From NCBI GenBank assembly GCA_051000395.1, contig JBPCOI010000043.1, forward strand, positions 1 to 57,731: a stretch of 57,731 bases of DNA, in the 5' to 3' direction. Source of the DNA: JBPCOI01 sp051000395 (GTDB taxonomy: Bacteria; Actinomycetota; Actinomycetes; Mycobacteriales; Jatrophihabitantaceae). Within the stretch, counting starts at the first letter, position 1. Each line of letters opens with the position of its first letter. The notes beneath the pieces are model-generated. The model made no database searches. It saw only the letters and a program-made list of their open reading frames with translations, and was not told the origin of the DNA. Made by a program: the position numbers and the translations under genes. Positions 45,324 through 55,414 of this stretch are shown here, piece after piece.

Positions 45324-47302
45324 CGGGCCTCCTCGAGATCGTCGGGCGTCACGACGGCCAGCACGGCGCCGACGTCGACCTGCTGCCCCTGGCTGAGCGG
45401 CAGTTCGGCGACGACGCCGTCCACCGGTGCGTTGATCTGGTGCTGCATCTTCATGGCCTCTAGCCACAGGATCGCCTGGCCCGCCTTCACGGTGTCGCCG
45501 ACCGCCACGGCGACCCGCGCCACGGAGCCGGGCATCGGCGCCAGCAACGAGCCGGCGGTGACCTGTTCGGCCGGGTCCGCGAAGCGCTCGACGACGCCGA
45601 ACCGGACGTTGCCCAGCGTCGAGTCGACGTAGACCTCGTTGCCGTAGCGGCTGATCGCGAACGTGCGGCGTACCCCGCGGACGTCGAGCACGACGGTGGT
45701 GGGTTCGATCGTGATCGTGGTGACGTCCTCGAAGCCGTCCGCGATCAGGCCGTCGTGGGTGAAACGGTAAGAGACGAGGTGGGACGCGTCCCGGCCGCGC
45801 AGTTGCACCTGCTGCGGCTGGCTGGGCACGTTGCGCCACCCGCTGGGGACGCTTCGCAGCACCGGCGCGCTGACGCGTGCCGCGGCGTCGAGGGCCAGCG
45901 CTGCCGCCAGCGCACAGGCGGACTCGGCCTGCTCGTCGGCAAGGGGTGCGGACAGGCAATCCAGTCCATGCCGCTCGAAGAACGCAGTGTCCGTCTCAGC
46001 GGCGAGAAAAGCCTTGTGCCGCAAGACATTTACGAGAAGATCGCGATTGGTGATCACGCCGTGGATGGTGCTACCGGCGAGCGCTGCGGCCAGCATGCGG
46101 GCCGCCTGATCCCGACTGGGAGCCCAGGCGATCACCTTTGCCAGCATCGGGTCGTAGTGGATGCCGACGATCGTGCCGTCACAGACGCCGGCGTCCAGCC
46201 TGAGCCCGCTGCCCGCCTGCGTCACGGTGAACTCGCTAGCCACGCCCGGTACGTGGATCCGGCACAGCGTGCCGCTCTGCGGCTGCCACTGTGCCGCCGG
46301 GTCCTCCGCGTAGAGACGCACCTCGATGGAATGCCCATACGGTGCAGGCGGTTCGACCTGCAGGTGGCCACCGTCGGCGATGTGCAGTTGCAACGCGACG
46401 AGGTCGAGCCCGGTGGTGCACTCGGTGACCGGGTGCTCCACCTGCAGGCGCGTGTTCATCTCGAGGAAGAAGAACTTCCCGGTCTCGTCGGCCAGGAACT
46501 CCACCGTGCCCGCACCGGTGTAGGCGATCGCCTCCGCCGCCGCCCGCGCCGCGGCGAACAGCTGCCCGCGCATCCCGTCGATGCGCTCGGCGAGGGGCGA
46601 CGGGGTCTCCTCGACGACCTTCTGGTGCCGGCGCTGGATCGAGCACTCCCGTTCGCCGACCGTCCAGATCGTGCCGTGCTCGTCGGCCATGATCTGCACC
46701 TCGAGGTGCCGGCCGGTCGCGAGGTACGGTTCGCAGAAGACCGTCGGGTCACCGAACGCCGACGCGGCCTCGGCGCGGGCAGCAGCCAGCTCGCGGTCCA
46801 GGTCGGCGAGTTCGTGGACGATCCGCATGCCGCGGCCGCCGCCCCCCGCCGACGCCTTGATCAGCACCGGAAGGTCCGCGGCGCGCAGCGCGGCGGGGTC
46901 CAACGCGGCCAGGACGGGGACGCCCGCGGCAGCCATCAGCCGTTTCGACTCGACCTTGGATCCCATCAGCTCGATGGCCGCGGGGGACGGCCCGATCCAG
47001 TGCAGCCCCGCCTCGATGACGGCGCGGGCGAAGGCGGCGTTCTCCGACAGGAAGCCGTAGCCGGGATGGACGGCGTCGGCGCCGGCGCGCCGCGCGGCCT
47101 CGATGATCAGCTCTGCACGCAGATAGGTCTCGCCGGGCGTGCTGCCCGGCAGGCGCACGGCCGCGTCCGCTTCGAACACGTGCGGGGAAGCGGCGTCGGG
47201 GTCGGAGTACACCGCGACGGTGGCCAGGCCGAGCTCGCGGCAGGTGCGGAACACGCGCCGCGCGATCTCTCCTCGATTGGCGACAAGCACCGATTTGATC
47301 AC
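45320..47302 (-). CDS. Acyl-CoA carboxylase alpha subunit (biotin carboxylase-BCCP)
   Basis: 660-aa biotin-dependent carboxylase subunit. Biotin carboxylase domain (1-450): VLVANRGEIARRVFRTC, VHPGYGFLSENA, KASAGGGGRGMR, GERECSIQRRHQKVVEE, FLEMNTRLQVEHPVTE. A linker domain leads to a C-terminal biotinyl domain with LEAMKMQH (biotin lysine near 618). It is most like methylcrotonyl- or geranyl-CoA carboxylase alpha subunits (LiuD/AtuF). GTG 47302 matches the conserved start; GTG 47374 overlapping the beta-subunit stop would add 24 residues encoded by the hairpin E region. Confidence 0.94.
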   Translation of the reverse strand: MIKSVLVANRGEIARRVFRTCRELGLATVAVYSDPDAASPHVFEADAAVRLPGSTPGETYLRAELIIEAARRAGADAVHPGYGFLSENAAFARAVIEAGLHWIGPSPAAIELMGSKVESKRLMAAAGVPVLAALDPAALRAADLPVLIKASAGGGGRGMRIVHELADLDRELAAARAEAASAFGDPTVFCEPYLATGRHLEVQIMADEHGTIWTVGERECSIQRRHQKVVEETPSPLAERIDGMRGQLFAAARAAAEAIAYTGAGTVEFLADETGKFFFLEMNTRLQVEHPVTECTTGLDLVALQLHIADGGHLQVEPPAPYGHSIEVRLYAEDPAAQWQPQSGTLCRIHVPGVASEFTVTQAGSGLRLDAGVCDGTIVGIHYDPMLAKVIAWAPSRDQAARMLAAALAGSTIHGVITNRDLLVNVLRHKAFLAAETDTAFFERHGLDCLSAPLADEQAESACALAAALALDAAARVSAPVLRSVPSGWRNVPSQPQQVQLRGRDASHLVSYRFTHDGLIADGFEDVTTITIEPTTVVLDVRGVRRTFAISRYGNEVYVDSTLGNVRFGVVERFADPAEQVTAGSLLAPMPGSVARVAVAVGDTVKAGQAILWLEAMKMQHQINAPVDGVVAELPLSQGQQVDVGAVLAVVTPDDLEEAR

Positions 47303-47365
47303 GTTTTCGCGTGGCGTGGCCGGTTCGCGGGCCGCAGAGCGGTCACGGGACGCGAAAACCTGATC
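47297..47365. repeat. Long-armed hairpin E between carboxylase subunits
   Basis: Arms GATCACGTTTTCGCGT (47297-47312) and ACGCGAAAACCTGATC (47350-47365) pair at 15 of 16 positions around 37 nt. The centre contains GGCCGCAGAGCGGTCAC, close to the core of hairpin D. Confidence 0.8.
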
Positions 47366-47370
47366 GCCGC

Positions 47371-48981
47371 TCACAGTCGGAACACCCCGTAGCCGCCGTC
47401 CCCGGTGTTCGTGCCGTGAACCGGTGCGGTGTGGATCGCCGACAGCGCGATGCCCAGCACCGTGCGAGTGTCCCGCGGGTCGATGATGCCGTCGTCGTAG
47501 AGGCGTCCGGACAGGAACGGCGCCAGCGACTCGGCCTCGATCTGAGCCTCGACGTAGGCGCGCATCTCGGTGTCGGCGCCCTCGTCGTAGGCCTGCCCGC
47601 GTCCCTCCGCGGCCTGACGGGCGACGATGGACAGCACGCCGGCCAGCTGGGCTGGGCCCATCACGGCCGATTTCGCGTTCGGCCAGGTGAACAGGAACCG
47701 CGGCCCGTAGGCGCGTCCGCACATGCCGTAGTTGCCCGCGCCGTAGGACGCACCCATCGTCACCGTCAGGTGGGGCACGCGCGAGTTGGACACTGCGTTG
47801 ATCATCAGGGCACCGTGCTTGATGATGCCCGCCTGCTCGTATTCCTTGCCGACCATGTATCCGGTGGTGTTCTGCAGGAACAGCAGCGGCACGTCGGCCC
47901 GGTTGGCGAGTTGGATGAACTGCGCGGCCTTCTGCGCCTCCTCGCTGAACAGCACGCCGCGCGCGTTGGCCAGGATGCCGATCGGATAACCGTGCAGTTC
48001 GGCCCATCCGGTCATCAGCGAGGAGCCGTAGAGCGGCTTGAACTCGTCGAACTGCGAGCCGTCGACGATGCGGGCGATCACCTCGCGCGGGTCGAAGGGC
48101 ACCTTCAGGTCGCTGGGGACGAGGCCGAGCAGATCCTCCTCGTCGTGCAGCGGCGGTGCCGGGTACGGCTTGGGCGCCGGTCCCTGCTTGTGCCAGTTCA
48201 GCCGGGCGACGATCTCGCGGCCGAGCCGGATCGCGTCCTGCTCGTCCACCGCGAAGTAGTCGGCCAGCCCGGACTGCCGGGCGTGCATCTCCGCGCCACC
48301 GAGCGCCTCGTCGTCGGACTCCTCGCCCGTCGCCATCTTCACCAGCGGCGGTCCGGCGAGGAACACCTTCGCGCGCTGCTTGACCATCACCACGTAGTCG
48401 CTCATGCCGGGGATGTACGCGCCGCCGGCCGTCGAGTTGCCGAAGACCAGCGCGATGCTCGGGATGCCTGCGGCCGAAAGCCGGGTCAGGTCCCGGAACA
48501 TCTGCCCGCCCGGGATGAAGATCTCCTTCTGCGTCGGCAGATCCGCACCGCCGGACTCAACCATGCCGATGACGGGCAGCCGGTTCTGCAGCGCGATCTC
48601 GTTGGCCCGCAGCGTCTTGCGCAGCGTCCACGGGTTTGACGCGCCGCCTCGCACCGTCGGATCGCTGGCGGTGATCATGCATTCGACGCCGCTGACCACG
48701 CCGATGCCGGTGACCACGCTCGCGCCGACGGTGAAGTCGCTGCCCCAGGCAGCCAGCGGCGACAACTCGAAGAAGTGCGCGCCCGGATCGAGCAGCAACT
48801 CGATGCGCTCGCGCGCGAGGAGCTTGCCGCGGTCGTGGTGGCGGGTGACGTACTTCTCGCCGCCGCCGGCCACCGCCTTGGCCTGCTCGGCGTCGAGTTC
48901 GGCGAGTTTGGCCAGCAGCGCGGCACGGTTGGCGGCGTACTCCGGCGTGGACGCGTCCACCGCTGTTCTGAGCACGCTCAC
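47371..48981 (-). CDS. Acyl-CoA carboxylase beta subunit (carboxyltransferase)
   Basis: 536-aa carboxyltransferase that moves the carboxyl from biotin to an enoyl-CoA. MVESGGADLPTQKEIFIPGGQMF and SIALVFGNSTAGGAYIPGMSDY in the N-domain and the NTTGYMVGKEYEQAGIIKHGA and GASYGAGNYGMCGRAY oxyanion parts are typical of methylcrotonyl/geranyl-CoA carboxylases rather than propionyl-CoA enzymes. GTG 48981 is chosen for the GGGAGGGG stretch upstream. Confidence 0.94.
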   Translation of the reverse strand: MSVLRTAVDASTPEYAANRAALLAKLAELDAEQAKAVAGGGEKYVTRHHDRGKLLARERIELLLDPGAHFFELSPLAAWGSDFTVGASVVTGIGVVSGVECMITASDPTVRGGASNPWTLRKTLRANEIALQNRLPVIGMVESGGADLPTQKEIFIPGGQMFRDLTRLSAAGIPSIALVFGNSTAGGAYIPGMSDYVVMVKQRAKVFLAGPPLVKMATGEESDDEALGGAEMHARQSGLADYFAVDEQDAIRLGREIVARLNWHKQGPAPKPYPAPPLHDEEDLLGLVPSDLKVPFDPREVIARIVDGSQFDEFKPLYGSSLMTGWAELHGYPIGILANARGVLFSEEAQKAAQFIQLANRADVPLLFLQNTTGYMVGKEYEQAGIIKHGALMINAVSNSRVPHLTVTMGASYGAGNYGMCGRAYGPRFLFTWPNAKSAVMGPAQLAGVLSIVARQAAEGRGQAYDEGADTEMRAYVEAQIEAESLAPFLSGRLYDDGIIDPRDTRTVLGIALSAIHTAPVHGTNTGDGGYGVFRL

Positions 48982-48994
48982 CGCCGCCCCCCCT

Positions 48995-49061
48995 CCCGAC
49001 TTTGACCCTGCAAGTGACGCTCTGACGGCCGATTCGCGGCACATACAGGGTCAAAGTCGGG
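48995..49061. repeat. Long-armed hairpin D between dehydrogenase and carboxylase genes
   Basis: Arms CCCGACTTTGACCCTG (48995-49010) and CAGGGTCAAAGTCGGG (49046-49061) are perfect 16-mers around 35 nt. Read on the minus strand the centre holds GGCCGTCAGAGCGTCAC, matching hairpin E. Confidence 0.9.
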
Positions 49062-49075
49062 GGTGGGGACGGTGC

Positions 49076-50232
49076 TCATCGGGTGTAGCCCAGCAGCTTG
49101 GCGGACAGGCCGGTGAGGATCTCGGTGGTGCCGCCGCCGATGCCGAGGATGCGCATGTCGCGGTACTGCCGCTCCACCTCCGACTCGCGCATGTAGCCCA
49201 TGCCGCCGTGCAGCTGCACGGCTTGCTCGACGACCCACATCCCGGCCCGCACCGCGGTGTTCTTCGCGAAGCACGCCTCGTTCACCAGGCCGCCCTCGCC
49301 CTCGGCGGCGCGGGCAGCGACCGATCGCGTGTAGACGCGGGCAACCTCGATGCGCCTGGCCATCTCGGCAAGGGTGTTCTGCACCGGCGCTCGGCTGATC
49401 AGCGGGCGCCCGAACGTCTCGCGCAGCCGGCACCACGCGACGCTCACGTCCAGGCACCGCTGCGCGCTCGAATATGCCTGTACGGCAAGGCCGATCCGCT
49501 CGCTGACGAAGTTCTGCGCGATCTGCGCGAACCCGGAACCCGCCGCCCCGACCAGGTTCGCCGCGGGCACGTGCACGTCCACGTAGGAAAGCTCGGCGGT
49601 GTCGGAACACAGCCACCCCATCTTCTCCAGCTTGCGCGACACCGTGAAGCCGGGCATGCCCTTCTCGACGACGAGCAGCGAGATGCCGTGCGCCCCGGCC
49701 CCGCCCGTCCGCACCGCGGTCACGACGAAATCCGCGCGCACGCCGGAGGTGATGTAGGTCTTCGCGCCGTTGACGAGGTAGCACGCCGCGCCATCGTGAT
49801 TGCACGGCGTGGCCGTGGTGCGCAGGCCCGCGACGTCGGATCCACCGTCCGGCTCGGTGATCGCCAGGGACCCGATCAGCGAACCGGCGATCGTTGGGCG
49901 CACCCACCGGTCGAGCTGCGTCTGGTCACCGGCCGCGACGAGGTGCGGCAACGAGATGCCGGACGTGAACAGGCTGGCGAACAGTCCACCGGCGCCGCCC
50001 GCGCAGTGCAACGCTTCGGCGAGGATCACGGCGTCGATCGCGCTGCCCCCACCGCCGCCGACGGACTCGGGGTAGGCCAGACCGATCAAGCCCAGCTCAC
50101 CCGCGCGCGCGTGCAGGGAACGGGGCAGCTCACCGGCGCGCTCCCAACCGTCCTGGTAGGGCAGCACGTCGCGCTGAACGAAGCGGTGCACCGTCTCGCG
50201 CAGGGCGCGCCGCTCCGGGGTCTCGAACGGGT

Positions 50233-50236
<4 letters not shown>
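49076..50236 (-). CDS. Acyl-CoA dehydrogenase 2
   Basis: 386-aa FAD acyl-CoA dehydrogenase. LAITEPDGGSDVAGLRTTA and INGAKTYITSG-like VNGAKTYITSGVRADF in the FAD domain; QLHGGMGYMRESEVERQYRDMRILGIGGGTTEI at the end. The latter is the form found in isovaleryl- and citronellyl-CoA dehydrogenases. GTG 50236 overlaps the AtuA stop (GTGA). A second dehydrogenase in one operon suggests two oxidation rounds or two substrates. Confidence 0.91.
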
Positions 50237-51908
<1,672 letters not shown>

Positions 51909-51912
<4 letters not shown>

Positions 51913-52766
51913 GAGCCCTCGCCACCGGATCGTGCAACATTCACCCGCGTAGGACGGCCGGATGTTGCACGATCGGGCTCGGGCGGCGGGGCGGGACGGC
52001 CGGCGCCCGGCGGCCCAGCGAAGGCCTGCGCGATGTCGAGCCACTCGTCGGCATCATGGCCGGCGACGTGCAGCGCCAGCTCGGCGCGGTGCCGGCGTTG
52101 CGTGACGAGCAGGCAGAAGTCCAGTGCGGGACCGGTGACGCGCTGCGGTGCATCTGGCGGGCCCCACGTCCACGACTCGCCGCGCGGGCCGCTCAGCTCG
52201 ACGCGGAACGCCTCCGCCGGCGGCGTTCGCGCGTTGACGAGGTAGGCGAAGTCGCGGGTGCGCACGCCGAGATGCGCGACGTGCCGCAGCCGCGCGCTCG
52301 GTTCGCAGGGCAGGCGCAGCGCATCGGCAATGTCCTGCCCGTGCGCCCAGGTCTCCATGATCCGGGCGGTGGCCATCGAGGTCGGGCTCATCGGCGGTCC
52401 GAACCACGGCAGCCTGGTGCCGGGCGGCACCGCGGCTAGCGCGGCGAGCAGCGCGGTCCGGCCGTCGTGCCAGCGGACGAGCAGTTCGGACGGCGGCTGG
52501 CGGGCGCCGTCGGCTGCCGCGGTGTCGACGTATCCGTCGACGTCGGCGATTGCGCGCTCCAGTTCCTGCTGGAAGCGTGCGGGCTCGGTGGCCGCCAGGC
52601 AGGAGATGGCGTCGGTCCAGGCCAGGTGCGCGATCTGGTGGGCGATCGTCCAGCCCGCGGCCGGGGTCGGCGTCCTCCACCGCGCTGCCGCGAGGTCCGC
52701 GACCAGAAGTTCCAGCGCGTCGCCCTCGGACCGGAGGTCGGCGAGCACGGCGTCGAGGTCGGCCAC
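51909..52766 (-). CDS. TIGR03084 family DinB-like metal-binding protein
   Basis: 285-aa four-helix DinB/mycothiol maleylpyruvate isomerase-like protein. Metal-type histidines are in GWTIAHQIAHLAW (near 43-47) and ETWAHGQDIA (near 140). It is the first gene of the operon. The last 25 or so residues (PDRATSGRPTRVNVARSGG...) are encoded by hairpin copy C and probably not part of the ancestral protein. GTG 52766 follows a -10-like CAGGCT by 7 nt. Exact activity unknown; thiol-dependent chemistry is plausible. Confidence 0.82.
51928..51974. repeat. Long-armed hairpin, GTGCAAC family copy C, inside a coding end
   Basis: Arms GATCGTGCAACAT (51928-51940) and ATGTTGCACGATC (51962-51974) are perfect 13-mers. 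Reverse-complemented, the centre is CCGGCCGTCCTACGCGGGTGA, nearly that of copy B. It lies within the 3' end of the TIGR03084 gene. Confidence 0.9.
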
Positions 52767-52773
52767 GCTGCCG

Positions 52774-52802
52774 AGCCTGACACGTCACAACGAACAAATC
52801 AA
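52774..52802 (-). promoter_or_regulatory. Promoter of the acyl-CoA operon
   Basis: Minus strand: TTGATT (52802-52797), 17-nt spacer, CAGGCT (52779-52774), then 7 nt to GTG 52766. One of the best -35/-10 pairs in the window, with leaderless geometry. Confidence 0.55.
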
Positions 52803-52817
52803 GCCTGATTGCTTGTT
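52793..52817. promoter_or_regulatory. Imperfect palindrome over the operon -35
   Basis: AACAAATCA (52793-52801) faces TGATTGCTTGTT (52806-52817), with a 2-base bulge. It covers the -35 TTGATT and is AT-rich for this genome. A TetR-type dimer could bind; the local TetR is the obvious candidate. Confidence 0.45.
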
Positions 52818-52900
52818 TCTAGGCCCAGGGCCCGAAATCGCTGACCCGATCCGAACGTGGGCCTGCAACAGTGCTGACGTCCGCCGCGCACGATCGCTGC

Positions 52901-53776
52901 ATGACACTTCCACTTCCCCCCTTCGACCCGACCCGTGATCCCACCGCGCCGAGCGGGCGTGACCGCCGCCGGTGGTTGCGCGGCGGTGCGGTGAGCGTCG
53001 CCGCGCTTGTCCTCATCGGTGCCGGCGTCGGCGTCGGCATGGCGGTCACGGCCGGCGCCTCGTCCCCGCCGTCGGGCACGATGAACATGGGCACGGCGTC
53101 CTCGGGCACGGCGTCCTCGGGCACGGCCTCCTCGGGCACCAAGTCCAAGCACGGCGGCAAGCACCACGGCAAGGACCAGAAGAACAAGGGCATGCAGGCG
53201 CAGCAGGTCGACCCGGCCCGGCAGGCCTGGGCGCACAAGTACGGCGTCGATCGCTCGACGATGCCGAACCTCGCCCCCACGGCCTCGGCCACCTCGCAGC
53301 AGAAGGCGGCCGCGACCGCGCTGCTCGTGCAGACCGAGGCGGCGACCGCGAAGTACGCGAACCTCGCGACGGCGAAGGCGGCCGGGTTCGACCTGCAGGC
53401 CAGCCTCGCGCGCTCGGAGAAGAAGCATTCCGGGCTAGCGGCCGAACTGCAGCGCATCGACGCGGGCCAGCAGCCCAAGAGCGGCATGCCGCCGATGCTG
53501 CACGTGGGCAACGTGGCCAATCGCGCAGACGGGAAGGTTCTCGACCCGAACGCGCCGGAGACGCTGATGTACGAATACACCGGCCACGGCAGTTGGAAGC
53601 TCATCGGCGTCATGTACACGGCGAACGAGTCCTACCCGCAGGCGCCCCCGGATCCGGGCGGCCCGATCACCCGCTGGCACTACCACGACAAGAGCGGCGG
53701 ACAGCGGCTGATGATGCACATCTTCTTCGTGGCGGGTAACGATCTGGCGCACGCCTACGCCGCGGAGATGACCTGA
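52901..53776 (+). CDS. Membrane-anchored protein with repeat stalk, unknown function
   Basis: 291 aa, not recognised with certainty. A basic N-terminus (GRDRRRWLRGG) precedes one membrane helix (about 38-60). A GTMNMGTASSGT repeat stalk and a Lys/His-rich patch (KSKHGGKHHGKDQKNKG) lead to an outside domain (about 120-291): TEAATAKYANLATAKAAGF, HVGNVANRADGKVLDPNAPETLMYEYTG, TRWHYHDKSG, RLMMHIFFV. The His and Met content invites a metal-binding guess, which is speculation. One nucleotide separates it from the next membrane gene. Confidence 0.65.
   Translation: MTLPLPPFDPTRDPTAPSGRDRRRWLRGGAVSVAALVLIGAGVGVGMAVTAGASSPPSGTMNMGTASSGTASSGTASSGTKSKHGGKHHGKDQKNKGMQAQQVDPARQAWAHKYGVDRSTMPNLAPTASATSQQKAAATALLVQTEAATAKYANLATAKAAGFDLQASLARSEKKHSGLAAELQRIDAGQQPKSGMPPMLHVGNVANRADGKVLDPNAPETLMYEYTGHGSWKLIGVMYTANESYPQAPPDPGGPITRWHYHDKSGGQRLMMHIFFVAGNDLAHAYAAEMT
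53091..53135 (+). repeat. 15-bp coding tandem repeat, three units
   Basis: GCACGGCGTCCTCGG x3 (third with one change) in exact frame, encoding GTASS three times in the stalk of the anchored protein. Copy number could vary without breaking the frame. Confidence 0.85.
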
Positions 53777-53777
53777 C

Positions 53778-54263
53778 ATGGACGTCCGGACCCGAGCCGA
53801 GGAGCGGCCCAGCCTGCTGTGGACGCCACTGGGCAGCCGCTCCCGCTGGGTGCTCGCCGCGGCGGCGCTCGTCGCGGCCGTGGCGCACGTCCCGGTGATC
53901 GGACCGCACCTGGCCGAAGCGCCTTACCTGGGCGAGGAGTTCGTCGTGCTGACGGTGGCATGCCTGCTGCTGGCACTGGCAGCCCTCGTATGCGACAGCG
54001 CCGCTGTCTACGGGCTGGCCGTGCTGACGTGCGGGCTCGGCGTCCTCGGCTACCTCGCCACGCGGCTGATCGCGTTCCCGCAGCTCGGCGACGACGTAGG
54101 CAACTGGCTCGAACCGCTCGGCATCGTGTCGATCGCCGCGGAGGTGGTGGGCTTCGGCGCGGCGGCCGGCGCGCTGCTCGCCGCGTTCGGGCCACGGACC
54201 CGGCGCCGGCCAGCCACGTCCCAGGCCTGGGTGCCGGGCCGGCTCAGCCGAACCTGCGGATGA
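53778..54263 (+). CDS. Four-helix membrane protein
   Basis: 161 aa, unknown function. Helices at about 24-43, 55-75, 78-98 and 112-135. ATG 53778 directly follows the anchored-protein stop, so the pair is an operon. The 3' end overlaps the convergent SDR gene by 20 bp. Its basic tail (RTRRRPATSQAW) is cytoplasmic by charge. Confidence 0.65.
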   Translation: MDVRTRAEERPSLLWTPLGSRSRWVLAAAALVAAVAHVPVIGPHLAEAPYLGEEFVVLTVACLLLALAALVCDSAAVYGLAVLTCGLGVLGYLATRLIAFPQLGDDVGNWLEPLGIVSIAAEVVGFGAAAGALLAAFGPRTRRRPATSQAWVPGRLSRTCG

Positions 54264-54996
54264 CGCGCAGCGGCGCGTGCCGCATCACCAAGCCCAGCGG
54301 CTTCCACGGCCAGGGCGGCACCTCGGCCTCGGCCACCTCGCGCTCGACGGCGCGGACGATCGCGCGCACGCCGGGCGCCGTGCCGCTCATCAGCGGCGTC
54401 TTGGACGCGACCCGCTCGTTCATCTCCGAGCGGATGTAGCCGGGGTAGATCGTCGTGACGGCGATCCCGGAGCCCAGCATCTCGCCACGGATTCCCTCGG
54501 CCAGCGTGGCGAGCCCGGCCTTGGATGCCGCGTACGCGGTGAGCGCGCGTGGCAGCCCGCGCATCGCCGACATCGAGGAGATCACGACCAGGTGTCCGGC
54601 GCCGGACGCGCGGAAGATCTCCATCGCGGCCTCGCACTGCGCCAGTGCCGACACTAGGTTCGTCATCACCGTCTCGCGGTTGGCGGCGAAGCGGCCGGTT
54701 CCGACGGGCGCGCCCTTGCCCAGGCCGGCGTTGACGATCACCCGGTCCAGGCCGCCGAGTGCCCGGGCGGCTTCGCGGAACACCGTGAAGACCGCGTCGT
54801 GGTCATCGACGTCCAGCTTGTGGACGGCGATCTCGACGGACGGATTCGCGTCGAGTAGTTCGGCGCGCAACTGCTCGAGCCGGTCGAGGCGGCGCGCGCA
54901 CAGCGCGAGGTCGCGTCCCATCGCCGCGTACTGGCGCGCCATCTCGGCGCCCAGCCCGGAGCTGGCACCGGTGATGAGGATCCGTTTACGCAGCAA
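54244..54996 (-). CDS. Short-chain dehydrogenase/reductase
   Basis: 250-aa classical SDR: TGASSGLGAEMARQ, NAGLGKG, VISSMSAMRG with catalytic Ser, YAASKAG with Tyr and Lys. CARR after the second strand suggests NADP. TTG 54996 is the likely start (GGGA about 7 nt upstream); no ATG or GTG gives a sensible N-terminus. Substrate unknown. 20 nt downstream of the small MazG-like gene. Confidence 0.82.
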   Translation of the reverse strand: MLRKRILITGASSGLGAEMARQYAAMGRDLALCARRLDRLEQLRAELLDANPSVEIAVHKLDVDDHDAVFTVFREAARALGGLDRVIVNAGLGKGAPVGTGRFAANRETVMTNLVSALAQCEAAMEIFRASGAGHLVVISSMSAMRGLPRALTAYAASKAGLATLAEGIRGEMLGSGIAVTTIYPGYIRSEMNERVASKTPLMSGTAPGVRAIVRAVEREVAEAEVPPWPWKPLGLVMRHAPLRVIRRFG

Positions 54997-55016
54997 GGCT
55001 GTTCCCGTCTCGGAGC

Positions 55017-55343
55017 TCAGGTGTCGAACGGCCAGCCGTGCTGGCCGGTGGCCTGTGCCTGTTGGCCCTGGGCGAGCAGCGCGTCGGCGGTCGTCGTGAC
55101 GCACGTGCTGACGTCCACCCCGGTCTGGTCGGCGAGCAGGTAGACGCCGTAGGCCAGATCGCCCAGCCGCGCGGACCAGTCCGGACCGGGACGGAACGGC
55201 CGGCGCCCCCGCTCGGTCACCGACGTGACGCTCGCGGTCAGCGAGCCGAGCAGCGTCTGCAGCTCCAGCAGCAGCGCGGGGACGGGGGCGTGCAGCCCGG
55301 CGGCGTCAGCGCTCTGGGCCACCACCTGGTGCAGGTCACTCAC
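55017..55343 (-). CDS. Small MazG-like helical protein
   Basis: 108 aa from GTG 55343. All helical; LLLELQTLLGSLTAS then WSARLGDLAYGVYLLADQTGVDV recalls the second half of the MazG nucleotide pyrophosphohydrolase motif, but not all acidic metal ligands are present, so activity is doubtful. A -10-like TAGGTT (55357-55352) is 8 nt before the start. Divergent from the DUF2520 gene. Confidence 0.55.
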   Translation of the reverse strand: MSDLHQVVAQSADAAGLHAPVPALLLELQTLLGSLTASVTSVTERGRRPFRPGPDWSARLGDLAYGVYLLADQTGVDVSTCVTTTADALLAQGQQAQATGQHGWPFDT

Positions 55344-55351
55344 GGATGTCG

Positions 55352-55373
55352 AACCTAGCCGCACCAGTACGCT
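55352..55373. promoter_or_regulatory. Divergent -10 elements
   Basis: Minus strand TAGGTT at 55357-55352 serves the small gene; plus strand TACGCT at 55368-55373 lies 41 nt before ATG 55415. They sit 10 nt apart, so the two promoters may compete. Confidence 0.4.
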
Positions 55374-55414
55374 TCGGGCGAGTCCTACCCCCAGCAACGG
55401 GAAGCCACCACGCG

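Noticed and set aside
47303..47374. GTG 47374 as definite start of the carboxylase alpha subunit
   Set aside because: It overlaps the preceding stop attractively, but the added residues come from hairpin E and the family begins at the 47302 codon. Kept only as an alternative.
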